Positions 8,072-16,111 are shown, numbered from the stretch's first letter. The stretch is 41,260 nt of DNA from Desertihabitans aurantiacus (GCF_003344635.1 NZ_QPKK01000006.1:1-41260); one strand, 5' to 3'. Made by a program: numbers and translations. Notes: a model not told the origin generated them from the letters alone.

Positions 8072-9361
8072 GTGCAGCCGCTGTCGTCGCGCGCCACCCG
8101 ATCACCACCGCAGAACGGACCCCTCCAGGTGACTTCTCCAGACCTCCACGGCGTCGACGCCTCCGACCGCCCTGATCCTGCGCCAGGGATGGCCGCCGAC
8201 GCCGGGACGACCTCGTGGCGAGGGGTCGCCTCGCTCAGCGTCACCGTGTTCGCGCTCGTCATCTCGGAGTTCCTCCCGGCCAGCCTGCTCACCCGGATGG
8301 CTGCCGACCTCGACGTGACCGTGGGCGTCGCAGGTCAGTCCGTCGCCATCACGGCGATCGTCGCGGCGATCGCGGGTCTCACCATCCCGGTGCTGCTGCC
8401 CCGTGTCGACCGCAGGGCGCTCCTGATCACCCTGGCCGCGCTCGCGGTCCTCTCGAACCTCTTCGTCGCCGTCGCTCCGAGCTACCCCGTGCTCCTGACC
8501 GCGCGCGTCCTGCTCGGTGTCGCCATCGGTGGCTTCTGGTCGCTCGCGATCTCGGCGACGGCCCGCATGGTCCCGCCGGCGCGGCTCGGCCTGGGCATGA
8601 CCGTCGTCAACATCGGCGTGTCGCTCGCGACCGTCGCTGCGATCCCGGTCGGGACCCTGCTCGGCGAGTCGTTGGGGTGGAGGTGGGTCTTCGCCCTCAC
8701 CGCCGGGGTCGCCCTCGTCGCGATCCTCGTGCAGGTCGTCGCCCTGCCGTCCATCCGTTCCACTGGCACGACAGGCTTCCGGCCACTGCTGACCACGTTG
8801 CGGTCGCGGCTGATCTGCATCGGGCTGTTCAGCATGGCCCTGATGGGCGCCGGCCACTTCGCGGGCTTCACCTACATCCGGCCAGCCGCCACCGAGGTCG
8901 GGGGGCTGGCACCCGACCAGCTCGCCGCCCTGCTCCTCATCTACGGCGTGGGCATCGTCGCCGGCAACCTTGGGGCGGGACCCGTGGCCGACCAGCGGAT
9001 GAGGTTGGCGGTGCTGCTGTTCCCCGCCGTCCTCGGGGCGTCGATGATCCTGTTCGCACTCGGCGGTGTGTCGAGCGGCGTCCTCTTCGTCGTCGCGGGG
9101 CTGTGGGGTGTGGGCTTCGGTGCCCTGCCCACGACCATCTCGACCTGGCTGGCCCGGGCCGAACCGACCAGGCTCGAGAGCGTCGGCGGTCTGCAGACGG
9201 CAGTGTTCCAGCTGGCGATCGCGCTGGGAGCGTTCATCGGTGGTCTGCTCGTCGACGGGGCCGGCGTACAGACCGCCCTGCTGGCCGGGGGCTCGGCGAG
9301 CCTGGTCGGGGCAGCGGTCATGGTCGCGATCAAGCCGCCGCCGCTGCCGAGCCGCTCCTGA
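8072..9361 (+). CDS. MFS transporter, DHA1 (12-TM) drug exporter type
   Basis: 429 residues with about twelve hydrophobic helices from residue 50 onward. The family features are the ISEFLPASLLTRMAADL start of helix 1, the ARVLLGVAIGGFWSLA segment, and the LGMTVVNIGVSLATVAAIPVGTLLG motif-C-like helix of exporters of the Cmx/AraJ kind. Role: proton-coupled efflux of small molecules; the substrate is unknown. The start is uncertain. GTG 8072 would be almost leaderless from the MerR-type promoter, while GTG 8129 gives a shorter, more usual N-terminus; neither has a good ribosome binding site. It is convergent with the reductase gene. Confidence 0.87.
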   Translation: MQPLSSRATRSPPQNGPLQVTSPDLHGVDASDRPDPAPGMAADAGTTSWRGVASLSVTVFALVISEFLPASLLTRMAADLDVTVGVAGQSVAITAIVAAIAGLTIPVLLPRVDRRALLITLAALAVLSNLFVAVAPSYPVLLTARVLLGVAIGGFWSLAISATARMVPPARLGLGMTVVNIGVSLATVAAIPVGTLLGESLGWRWVFALTAGVALVAILVQVVALPSIRSTGTTGFRPLLTTLRSRLICIGLFSMALMGAGHFAGFTYIRPAATEVGGLAPDQLAALLLIYGVGIVAGNLGAGPVADQRMRLAVLLFPAVLGASMILFALGGVSSGVLFVVAGLWGVGFGALPTTISTWLARAEPTRLESVGGLQTAVFQLAIALGAFIGGLLVDGAGVQTALLAGGSASLVGAAVMVAIKPPPLPSRS

Positions 9362-9479
9362 GCAGCAGCCCATGGCGCTGCGCGAAGGGTCCACCGGCCG
9401 CATCTCCTACGGCGCTGCCCCGGCCCGACGGCCACCGCGTCGAGCGGTGCCCGACCGGGGGCGGAGCGCGGGCTGCTCG

Positions 9480-10223
9480 TCAGGCGTAGCAGGCGCGGTT
9501 GATGCTCACGAGGAAGTTGCCGTCCACGATCCCGCCGGCGTCGATGTAGTCGCCGATGACATCCATCGCCAGGTCGCGACGCTGCGGGACGCGGTCCTTG
9601 TCCGCCGCGGCAAGCCACGTCGCGATGTCCGTCGGGCTGCGGTCGGTGCAGTACACCGGGGCACCGGGCTGCTGGCGCCAGGACCCGGCGAGGGTCCCGG
9701 CGTCGAACCCCGCGAACCCCGTGTCCTCGACCAAGGAGATGGCGACCTCGCGGTCGGCGTCCCGATCAGCTGCCACGGGGATCGCGACCCGGTGGGGGTC
9801 ACCGGCCTCGGTGGACTTGGCGTCGAAGGACTGCGCCGTGATCGCGTTCCACGCCTTGACGACAGGACGGCCGAACAGCTCGGAGAGCCAGACCGTCTCC
9901 ACCTGCCCCTCGTCCAACGCCGCCATCCGGCCGTCACGCATCGGGTAGTAGTTCGACGTGTCGATGATGACCGCGCTGGCGGGGGCCGCACGGACGTACT
10001 CGGCGATGTCGGCGTTGCGGTTCATGGGAACCGACACGATGAGGACCTCGACGGCGTCGGCGACCTCCGATACGGCGACCGCACGTGCTCCGGTGCTGAG
10101 TGCTTCGTCACGGATGGTCTCCGGTCCGCGCGAGTTGGCGATCCTCACGTCGTGACCTCGGCGGCTGAGCCGTCGGGCGAGCGTCGAGCCGATAGCTCCC
10201 GCGCCGATGATGCCGATCTTCAT
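9480..10223 (-). CDS. NADP-dependent F420-type oxidoreductase (F420_oxidored fold)
   Basis: 247 residues from ATG 10223, supported by AAGGGAGAA about 6 nt upstream. N-terminal Rossmann motif GAGAIG (residues 7-12) with IANSRGPE after beta-2, which suits NADP(H). The VVKAWNAITAQ segment and the C-terminal helices match the NADPH:F420 oxidoreductase/NAD(P)-binding family. Many members no longer use F420, so the hydride acceptor is open. It is the only reductase in the MerR module and could supply reducing power or act on the same xenobiotic as the monooxygenase. It has its own MerR-type promoter (site D), 36 nt upstream of the start. Confidence 0.82.
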   Translation of the reverse strand: MKIGIIGAGAIGSTLARRLSRRGHDVRIANSRGPETIRDEALSTGARAVAVSEVADAVEVLIVSVPMNRNADIAEYVRAAPASAVIIDTSNYYPMRDGRMAALDEGQVETVWLSELFGRPVVKAWNAITAQSFDAKSTEAGDPHRVAIPVAADRDADREVAISLVEDTGFAGFDAGTLAGSWRQQPGAPVYCTDRSPTDIATWLAAADKDRVPQRRDLAMDVIGDYIDAGGIVDGNFLVSINRACYA

Positions 10224-10258
10224 GGGTTCTCCCTTCGTGGTGTGCGTACAGGAGCCCA

Positions 10259-10289
10259 TCCTGAACCTTTCCAGCAGTGTGAAGGTCAA
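10259..10289 (-). promoter_or_regulatory. MerR-type promoter/operator, site D (reductase)
   Basis: Minus strand: TTGACC (10284-10289), 19-bp spacer (10265-10283), TCAGGA (10259-10264). The dyad at 10265-10286 has halves ACCTTCACAC and GGAAAGGT, close to site A. The promoter points to the reductase gene. Confidence 0.74.
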
Positions 10290-10438
10290 ATCAGTGGCGA
10301 GGCCCACCGCAAGGCCGATGGCGGATGACGCTGTCAGGGTCCGTGGCTGCGTGGGTCACCCGGACGGCGACCGAGCGGGGGGAGGCTGCGAGCTCGCTCC
10401 ACCGGCACAGTCCAACGACTACGTGGTCCAGCCTCGCC

Positions 10439-10469
10439 TTGACCTTCACACTGGTGTCAGTCTGCAGAC
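10439..10469 (+). promoter_or_regulatory. MerR-type promoter/operator, site C (DHA2 pump)
   Basis: TTGACC (10439-10444), 19-bp spacer, GCAGAC (10464-10469). The left half and centre (ACCTTCACACTGGTGT) match the other sites, but the right half reads CAGTCT instead of GAAGGT, so the dyad is one-sided. It would start transcription about 95 nt before the DHA2 gene at 10571. Confidence 0.62.
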
Positions 10470-10570
10470 TCGAGCAGGCAGGCTCACCGACGCCGCTGTT
10501 TCCTGCCCGGTCGCTGATCTCCCGATCTCCCGACCGAGCCCGATCCACTGCGAGAGACGAGAGCTGCCTG

Positions 10571-12094
10571 ATGACCAGTGACACCCACCCCGTGGCCGCA
10601 GACGCCTCACCCCCAGCGGTGAGGCCCGACCGGCCGAGCAGTGCTGCCGAGGCCCACAGCGCGGCAGCGACGCCCATCAAGCGGCTCGCGCCGGGCGAGG
10701 TGCTCACGATCGTCGTGCTCGCCTTCTCGACGTTCGTGGCCATCCTGTCCGAGATGGTGCTGGGGGTGGCCCTGCCCCACGTCATGACCGACCTCGGCGT
10801 CTCCGCGACCACCGGGCAGTGGCTCACCACCGGCTACGCACTGACGCTCGCCGTGATCATCCCGACCACGGGCTACATCATGCAGCGGTTCCAGCTCCGC
10901 ACGATCTTCATCACCAGCGTCGGGCTCTTCAGCCTCGGTACGGCCACCGCGGCGGCCGCGCCCGGCTTCGAGCTGCTGCTCACCGGTCGCATCGTGCAGG
11001 CCCTCGGCACGGCCGTGCTGGTGCCGCTCCTCCTGACCACCACGATCGGACTGGTCGACCCCTCGCGTCGCGGCCAGACGATGGCCCTCGTGACCGCCGT
11101 CACCGCGGTGGCCCCTGCGGTCGGGCCCGCCTTCTCCGGCCTGGTCCTCTCCCAGCTCAGCTGGCGGTGGCTGTTCATCATCGTCCTGCCGATCGCCCTG
11201 CTCGGTCTCGTCATCGGCGCCCTCCAGATGCCGAACCTCACCACCACGCGCCGGACCGCGTTCGACGCGACGTCGCTGCTGCTCGCCGCCATCGGCTTCG
11301 GCGCCCTGGTCTACGGCCTCGCGAGCGTCGGCGAGCCGTCCGGCGGCCACCCGTCCGCCTCCTTCCTGGTGGCCGTGCCCGTCGGCGTCCTGGGGATCGC
11401 CGCGTTCGTGCTGCGTCAGCTCCGTCTCCAGCGACGTGACGCGGCCCTCCTCGACATGCGCATCTTCAGCTACCCCGCGTTCACCCGACCCGTGATCGCC
11501 TTCACCTTCCTGGTGATGGGTGCGTTCGCCCTCTCGACCCTGCTCCCGCTCGTGCTGCAGGAGTCGATGGGTCTCGGTTCGCTGGAGACGGGGGTGCTGA
11601 TGGCGCCCGGAGGAGCAACGATCGCCATCGTGTCGGTGGTCGTCGGACGCCACTACGACCGCATCGGAGCCCGCGGGCTCGTGATCCCCGGGGTGCTCGT
11701 CGTCAGCGCCGGCTGGTGGTTCATGAGCACCTTCACCCAGCAGACCTCGGTCTGGGTCGTCCTGGCGACGTTCGTCGTCATCTGCGCCGGCCAGGCCTTC
11801 GCCTGGGTCGCCATCTTCACCATGTCGCTCGGCGCGCTGCCGAGCGCTCTGGCCCCGCACGGCAGCGCCGCGCTGAACACGGTGCAGCAGCTCGGTGGAG
11901 CGGCCGGACTGGCTGTCCTGATCGCCATCCTCAGCGCCTACGCCGGTGGCACGGACGCGGCCGCCATCGCACACGGTGCACGAGCGGCGTTCACCGTCGG
12001 CGCCATCATCGCTCTCGTCGCGCTCGCGACCACGTTCTTCCTCCCCCGGCACCGGGCGAGTGAGGGCCGGCGGGGAGCAACCGCCGCCCACTGA
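10571..12094 (+). CDS. MFS transporter, DHA2 (14-TM, EmrB/QacA-like) multidrug efflux pump
   Basis: 507 residues. A polar Pro/Ala-rich N-terminus of about 40 residues is followed by roughly fourteen membrane helices. DHA2 signatures seen: ALPHVMTDLGVSATTGQWLTTGYALTLAVIIP after helix 1, the GRIVQALGTAVLVPLL helix, and TAVTAVAPAVGPAFSGLVL (exporter motif C region). Role: proton-driven export of hydrophobic drugs or toxins at the inner membrane. ATG 10571 was chosen over 82 further open codons because the protein begins naturally here and the upstream stretch holds promoter site C. The frame upstream is not coding-like. Confidence 0.9.
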   Translation: MTSDTHPVAADASPPAVRPDRPSSAAEAHSAAATPIKRLAPGEVLTIVVLAFSTFVAILSEMVLGVALPHVMTDLGVSATTGQWLTTGYALTLAVIIPTTGYIMQRFQLRTIFITSVGLFSLGTATAAAAPGFELLLTGRIVQALGTAVLVPLLLTTTIGLVDPSRRGQTMALVTAVTAVAPAVGPAFSGLVLSQLSWRWLFIIVLPIALLGLVIGALQMPNLTTTRRTAFDATSLLLAAIGFGALVYGLASVGEPSGGHPSASFLVAVPVGVLGIAAFVLRQLRLQRRDAALLDMRIFSYPAFTRPVIAFTFLVMGAFALSTLLPLVLQESMGLGSLETGVLMAPGGATIAIVSVVVGRHYDRIGARGLVIPGVLVVSAGWWFMSTFTQQTSVWVVLATFVVICAGQAFAWVAIFTMSLGALPSALAPHGSAALNTVQQLGGAAGLAVLIAILSAYAGGTDAAAIAHGARAAFTVGAIIALVALATTFFLPRHRASEGRRGATAAH

Positions 12095-12537
12095 TCACCG
12101 CGCCCCTTGAACACCGACCTGGGAGCAACTCCGAGGTCCGGAGATCGCGATGCTGGCTGGCTTCGACGACGAGGCATGGGACATCTGGCGGCCCGGCGAG
12201 GACCAATCGCCTACTCAGGCTCATAGTCGGTGGGCGCCGCACCCACATGGCTCACTGCCGCCACGTCAGGATGGCGGTGGGCACTGCTCGAAAAGGAACG
12301 GCACTGGTCGCACACGTCATGCGTGACGTATCCCGCTGATTGGTTCGCTACCGCGCGCCGCGGCCGTTGTACTACTGCGCCGACCGGCCAGGGCTCGGTG
12401 TAGTCGCTGAAGGCTGGACGGCGCTTGGGGGGCATCAGCGCGTCGGTCTTTCCCGTCGTCGTCGTCGGCATGGCGCACTGAACGGGAAGCGTCGAGCCGG
12501 GCGAGGTGTCGGGCGTGGGCAAGCTCGAGCGTCCAGG
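12095..12537. other. Gap between DHA2 pump and marR, 440 nt, mostly non-coding
   Basis: Lower GC than its flanks. It contains one short minus-strand frame, listed separately with low confidence. No terminator hairpin with a T-run was found after the pump gene. Confidence 0.35.
12211..12471 (-). CDS. Possible small protein, unknown
   Basis: 86 residues from an ATG at 12471. The first half has GC-rich third positions, but the second half does not. It contains a lone CDQC pair that would suit a metal site, with no partner pair. There is no clear ribosome binding site. It could be a remnant or chance frame; I do not recognise it. Confidence 0.22.
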   Translation of the reverse strand: MPTTTTGKTDALMPPKRRPAFSDYTEPWPVGAVVQRPRRAVANQSAGYVTHDVCDQCRSFSSSAHRHPDVAAVSHVGAAPTDYEPE

Positions 12538-12981
12538 TCACGCGTACCCTGCTTCCCCACCGCCTGTGGTGCGGCGGAGCTGCTGAAGTTGCCGCGCGAA
12601 GGAGCTGAGGTCGTCGAGATTGCTGTGTGCTCTGAGGGCTGTCTCGAGCGAGGTGGTGATGGCCGCTTCCCCGTCCTCGAGCAGGGGCTGCGCCGCGGCG
12701 GTGAGGGTGATGACCGATGAGCGCCGGTCGGCGGGGTTGGCGGTGCGGGTGCACAGTCCGGCGGCTTCGAGCCGGTCGACCAGCTTGCTGGTGCCGCCGA
12801 CGGTCAGGGACAGCTCGCGGGAGAGGTCCTGGACGCGGCTGGGCCCGAGCCGGTGCAGGACGAGCAGAGCCTCGAAGCGACCGAGTGGCACGCCGGTCGC
12901 GGCACGCACGGCGGTGTCGACCTGGTCCCACAGCTGCATCTCCAGGCGGGTGAGGTCGAAGAAGACGTCGTACAGCTTCAC
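12538..12981 (-). CDS. MarR family transcriptional regulator
   Basis: 147 residues starting at GTG 12981, which overlaps the stop of the upstream isochorismatase-fold gene (GTGA). Winged-helix body: LGRFEALLVLHRLGPSRVQDLSRELSLTVGGTSKLVDRLEAAGL, then the wing with NPADRRSSVITLT (the conserved DRR motif of MarR proteins). Role: small-molecule or oxidant-sensing repressor, binding as a dimer. The coupled gene order suggests it controls its own operon and the divergent dehydrogenase through the dyad at 13634-13667. No Cys is placed as in OhrR, so thiol sensing is not supported. Confidence 0.9.
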   Translation of the reverse strand: MKLYDVFFDLTRLEMQLWDQVDTAVRAATGVPLGRFEALLVLHRLGPSRVQDLSRELSLTVGGTSKLVDRLEAAGLCTRTANPADRRSSVITLTAAAQPLLEDGEAAITTSLETALRAHSNLDDLSSFARQLQQLRRTTGGGEAGYA

Positions 12982-13595
12982 CGGTCGGCCTTCATGGCGG
13001 CGGTGACGCTCGCGGTGTCGGAGGTGGTGGCGATGTTGGTCAGTGCGAAGTTGGTGGCGGCGTGCTGCCACTCGGCGCTGAGGCTGGAGGTGGCGTCCTG
13101 GACGAGGGTCACCTGGTAGCCGTGGTCGGCGGCATCGCGCACGGTGTGCTCGACCGCCATGTTGGTCCAGGCCCCCACCACCACGAGGGTGCGGACCCCG
13201 AGGTTGCGCAGCATGGTGTCGATCTCGGTGCCGTTGAACACGCTCATCCTGGTGCGGTCCAGGACGAGCTCCCCGGGCTGGGGGGCGAGCTCGTCGACGA
13301 TCTCCGCGCCCCAGGTCCCGATCTTGAAGGTGTCGGGGGCGAGCATGCGGAAGATGGGGGCGTTGTCGCCACTGAGGCCGGGCAGCGGGTGCACCACGAT
13401 GCGGCTGTAGACGACAGGGACACCGGCTGCGCGTGCCGCTGCTGTCACGGCGGCGACGTTGGCCACCACCTGCTGTGAGGCGGCGTGATCGGCGGCACCG
13501 GTGGAGGCGTAGGCGCCGTCGGGGTGAACCGTGTCGTTCTGCATGTCGATCACGAGCACGGCCGTGCGCGTGGAGTCGGTGGGTGTGGTGGTCAT
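12978..13595 (-). CDS. Isochorismatase-fold hydrolase lacking the usual catalytic Cys and Lys
   Basis: 205 residues. The fold is clear: AVLVIDMQND at 12-21 with the conserved Asp17, SVFNGTEIDTMLRNLGVRTLVVVGAWTN, and TVRDAADHGYQVTLVQDATSS. In active cysteine hydrolases the triad is Asp-Lys-Cys. Here the Lys position reads Arg114 (DRTRMSVF) and the nucleophile position reads Ala147 (TNMAVEHT). PhzD/EntB-type isochorismatases also lack the Cys, so it may hydrolyse an ether-type bond, bind a ligand only, or belong to a TNM(A/S) subfamily. ATG 13595 has AGGAG 9 nt upstream. It is the first gene of a two-gene operon with marR. Confidence 0.85.
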   Translation of the reverse strand: MTTTPTDSTRTAVLVIDMQNDTVHPDGAYASTGAADHAASQQVVANVAAVTAAARAAGVPVVYSRIVVHPLPGLSGDNAPIFRMLAPDTFKIGTWGAEIVDELAPQPGELVLDRTRMSVFNGTEIDTMLRNLGVRTLVVVGAWTNMAVEHTVRDAADHGYQVTLVQDATSSLSAEWQHAATNFALTNIATTSDTASVTAAMKADR

Positions 13596-13633
13596 GAGAC
13601 CAGATCTCCTAGCGAGAGGAACAGGTTGGTACT

Positions 13634-13667
13634 CAGGGAAGCATATTCCGTGGAAGATTGTTCCCTG
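13634..13667. promoter_or_regulatory. 34-bp imperfect dyad between marR operon and dehydrogenase gene
   Basis: Outer arms CAGGGAA (13634-13640) and TTCCCTG (13661-13667) are perfect, and the centre holds TTCC-GT-GGAA. Counting outward, 13 of 17 positions pair. It lies 38 nt from the isochorismatase-fold start and 29 nt from the dehydrogenase start. It is well placed as the MarR operator shutting off both divergent promoters. Confidence 0.65.
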
Positions 13668-13696
13668 ACGCAGACCTCGACCGAAGGAGACCAGCC

Positions 13697-14680
13697 GTGA
13701 CCGAGATGATGCGTGCCATCGTGCTCGACGGACCGGGCGGACCTGATGCCCTGCAGATCCGGGAGATCCCGCGACCCCGCGTGGAGCCGGGGCAGGTGCT
13801 CGTGCGCGTGGAGGCGTTCGGGCTCAACCGCTCAGAGCTGCACTTCCGCCAGGGCCTCGGCTCCTTCGGCTCCTTCCCCCGGGTCCCCGGCATCGAGGCC
13901 ACCGGGGTCGTCGTCGACGCTCCGGGAGGTGAGTTCGCACCCGGGACGCAGGTAGGTGCGCTGATGGGCGGGATGGGACGCACCATCGACGGCGGCTACG
14001 CCGACTACGTCGCCGTCCCCGCCACCTCCGTTGTGCCCTTCACCAGCGACCTGGACTGGGCCTTGCTCGGTGCGGTGCCGGAGATGCTGCAGACCGCCCA
14101 CGGCTCCCTCACCACCGGCGTGGACGCCCAGCCCGGTGACACCCTCCTGATCCGCGGCGGCACCTCTTCGATCGGCCTGGCCCTGGCCGTCCTGAGCAAG
14201 CAACGCGGCCTGACCGTGCTGTCCACCACCCGCGACCCCGGTCGGACTACGCTGCTCGAGGCCGCCGGCGTCGACCATGTCGTCATCGACGACGGCGACA
14301 TCTCGGTCAAGGTTCGCGAGATCGTGCCCGGCGGCGTCTCCGGTGCCGTGGAGCTGGTGGGCACCCCCACCCTGCGGGACACACTGCGGGCGACAGCCGT
14401 GCACGGCACGGTCTGCTTCACCGGCATGCTCAGCAACCAGTGGACCGTCCCTGACTTCTACCCGATCGACTTCCTGCCCAACGGCGTCCGACTGACCGCC
14501 TACTCCGGCGAGGCCAGCGACCTTCCCGCCGAGGTGCTGCAGCACTTCCTCGACGCCGTCGCCTCCGGCGCGACGACCGTGCCCATCGGCCGCGTCTACG
14601 CCTTCGACGACATCGTGCAGGCCCACACCGATATGGAGAACGGCGCCGTGGCAGGGAAGCTCGTCGTCACAACCCGCTGA
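13697..14680 (+). CDS. Zinc-independent medium-chain dehydrogenase (quinone oxidoreductase-like)
   Basis: 327 residues from GTG 13697, which has GAAGGAG 8 nt upstream. MDR superfamily: N-terminal GroES-like domain (PRVEPGQVLVRVEAFGLNRSEL, then the G.EATGVVVDA strand), followed by the NADPH-binding Rossmann domain with LIRGGTSSIGLALAVL (nucleotide loop GGTSSIG). The Cys and His ligands of zinc alcohol dehydrogenases are absent, which points to NADPH:quinone reductase or enoyl-reductase-type chemistry on an electrophile. It is divergent from the marR operon and shares its dyad, so it is probably induced by the same signal. Confidence 0.88.
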   Translation: MTEMMRAIVLDGPGGPDALQIREIPRPRVEPGQVLVRVEAFGLNRSELHFRQGLGSFGSFPRVPGIEATGVVVDAPGGEFAPGTQVGALMGGMGRTIDGGYADYVAVPATSVVPFTSDLDWALLGAVPEMLQTAHGSLTTGVDAQPGDTLLIRGGTSSIGLALAVLSKQRGLTVLSTTRDPGRTTLLEAAGVDHVVIDDGDISVKVREIVPGGVSGAVELVGTPTLRDTLRATAVHGTVCFTGMLSNQWTVPDFYPIDFLPNGVRLTAYSGEASDLPAEVLQHFLDAVASGATTVPIGRVYAFDDIVQAHTDMENGAVAGKLVVTTR

Positions 14681-15034
14681 GACGGACAGCGTGACCGAAC
14701 CACTGGTGCCCACCTCTGCTCGAACGTCCTGGTCGAAACAAAGGTGACCTGCGTCGCGGCCTTTTCGAGTCAGGCGTGTCGATCAGCTGCTGTCCCGCTC
14801 GAAAACCAACGTCACTGAGCAGACGAGATGCGGCCCTGCGGCTGATGAACGCTCTTCCTGCGAGCTGCTGCGTGAACCTGGCGGTGGACGTGCTGATCGA
14901 GACCCCGGCTCGGTCCCCTGGTCGCGACGACCCATCCTGCTGCTTGGAGCACGAGCCGCGGGGGTTTGGCAGTCGCCTCATGCTGTGGCACAGTCAGTAC
15001 CGTACCGATCGATCCGGTACCGAGAGGAGACATC
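14681..15034. other. Gap before tetR, 350 nt
   Basis: No frame is convincing: the open stretches lack a ribosome binding site and the third-position GC bias seen in the flanking genes. The only structure I can support is the dyad just before the tetR start. Confidence 0.4.
14997..15020. promoter_or_regulatory. Inverted repeat at the tetR start, candidate operator
   Basis: Arms GTACCG (14997-15002) and CGGTAC (15015-15020) flank ATCGAT-containing spacer DNA, and an extra direct copy TACCG follows the left arm. It ends 14 nt before the tetR ATG and just before its ribosome binding site. This position suits TetR autorepression. Confidence 0.5.
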
Positions 15035-15682
15035 ATGGGATCCGGTGGACGTCCCCGCACCTTCGACATCGAGGGTGCCTTGGACGCTGCGGTCGACACG
15101 TTCTGGCGGCACGGTTACGAGGCGGCCGGACTGGCAGAGCTCACCGAGGCGATGGGCATCAGCCGGCCGGCGCTGTACCGGGCCTTCGGCGACAAGGATC
15201 AGCTGTTCCGTAGCGCACTGACCCGTTACATCGACCAGAACATGACCTACGTCTCCGACGCCCTCGCCCGGCCCACCGCCCGCGAGGTCGCCCATGCCTT
15301 CCTCACCGGCAACGTCGCGGCCGTCACCACACCCGGAAGACCCGCCGGCTGCCTGTCGGTCCAGGCGATGGTCACCGATGAGGCCGAGGCCTTCAGCCTC
15401 CTGGCCGAGAACCGCCGCACCATCCAGGAGCGGCTGCGCGACAGGTTCGCCGAGGCCATCGCCGAGGGCGACCTCGACGCCGAACAGGATCCTGACCGCC
15501 TCGCCCGGTTCCTCATCACCCTCGCCACCGGGTTCGCGATCCGGGCCACCGACGGGGAGACGCGGGAGGAGCTCCTCGCCGTCGCCGATTGCGCCATCGC
15601 AACGTTCTCCAAACCTGAGCCGCGTGACGCCGAGGCGACGCGGCACGGCACAGTCCCTCTCAGAAAGGCAGCAAATGACTGA
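15035..15682 (+). CDS. TetR/AcrR family transcriptional regulator
   Basis: 215 residues from ATG 15035, with GAGAGGAG upstream. N-terminal helix-turn-helix: ALDAAVDTFWRHGYEAAGLAELTEAMGISRPALYRAFGDKDQLF, typical of TetR proteins. The C-terminal ligand domain includes GCLSVQAM, common in the subgroup resembling TetR_C_16/NemR-like regulators, though the ligand is unknown. Its last codons overlap the start of the MazG-like gene by 8 nt, so at least these two are translated together. A dyad upstream (14997-15020) suggests autoregulation. It probably governs the downstream run to about 18.5 kb. Confidence 0.92.
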   Translation: MGSGGRPRTFDIEGALDAAVDTFWRHGYEAAGLAELTEAMGISRPALYRAFGDKDQLFRSALTRYIDQNMTYVSDALARPTAREVAHAFLTGNVAAVTTPGRPAGCLSVQAMVTDEAEAFSLLAENRRTIQERLRDRFAEAIAEGDLDAEQDPDRLARFLITLATGFAIRATDGETREELLAVADCAIATFSKPEPRDAEATRHGTVPLRKAAND

Positions 15683-16025
15683 TCGCACTGCACTCACAGC
15701 CGCCCGTGACGAAGCCCTCGAGGTCCGCGCTCTCTACGAGGTCCTCGAGCAGCGGTTCAACGGCAGGCCGTGGTCCGTGCACGAGCTGATGCTCGGCTTC
15801 TCCAACGACGTCGGTTACATCGGGCGCCTCCTGCTCGCCGACGAGGGCACCTGGGCGATCGAGGGAGACCCCCGTGCCGAGCTGGAGCACAAGCTCGCCG
15901 AGTCGCTCTGGTGGGTCTTCGTCCTCGCCGACAGGCTCGACATCGACATCACCGAGTCCTTCGCCCGGACCATGTCGACGATCCGCGACGGCCTGAGCTC
16001 GACCATCGCCCGCACCGCTCCCTGA
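15675..16025 (+). CDS. MazG-like small alpha-helical protein
   Basis: 116 residues, all helical in appearance. ATG 15675 has AAAGG upstream and overlaps the end of tetR by 8 nt. The pattern ELEHKLAESLWWVFVLADRLDID (about residues 72-94) matches the EEL..E...vl..ADrLgiD core of MazG/dCTPase-type NTP pyrophosphohydrolases. Only part of the usual acidic ExxE..ExxD metal site is clear, so catalysis is not assured. Known members remove non-canonical nucleotides. Here it sits in a redox/detoxification cluster, which is not an obvious context. Domain call moderate, function open. Confidence 0.72.
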   Translation: MTDRTALTAARDEALEVRALYEVLEQRFNGRPWSVHELMLGFSNDVGYIGRLLLADEGTWAIEGDPRAELEHKLAESLWWVFVLADRLDIDITESFARTMSTIRDGLSSTIARTAP

Positions 16026-16111
16026 ACGGGCGTCGCCCGTCGATCGTCCACGGACCACATCCTCCCGCCTTCCACCACGAGTCGAGGCACCCCGTCCTCG
16101 AAAGGAACTTC

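Noticed and set aside
9362-9479. GCAGC...GCTGC inverted repeat around CCATGG as a two-way terminator
   Set aside because: Short, imperfect and without T-runs; not clearly stronger than chance in such GC-rich DNA.
12978-13595. Calling the isochorismatase-fold gene a nicotinamidase
   Set aside because: The Cys nucleophile and Lys of nicotinamidases are replaced by Ala147 and Arg114.
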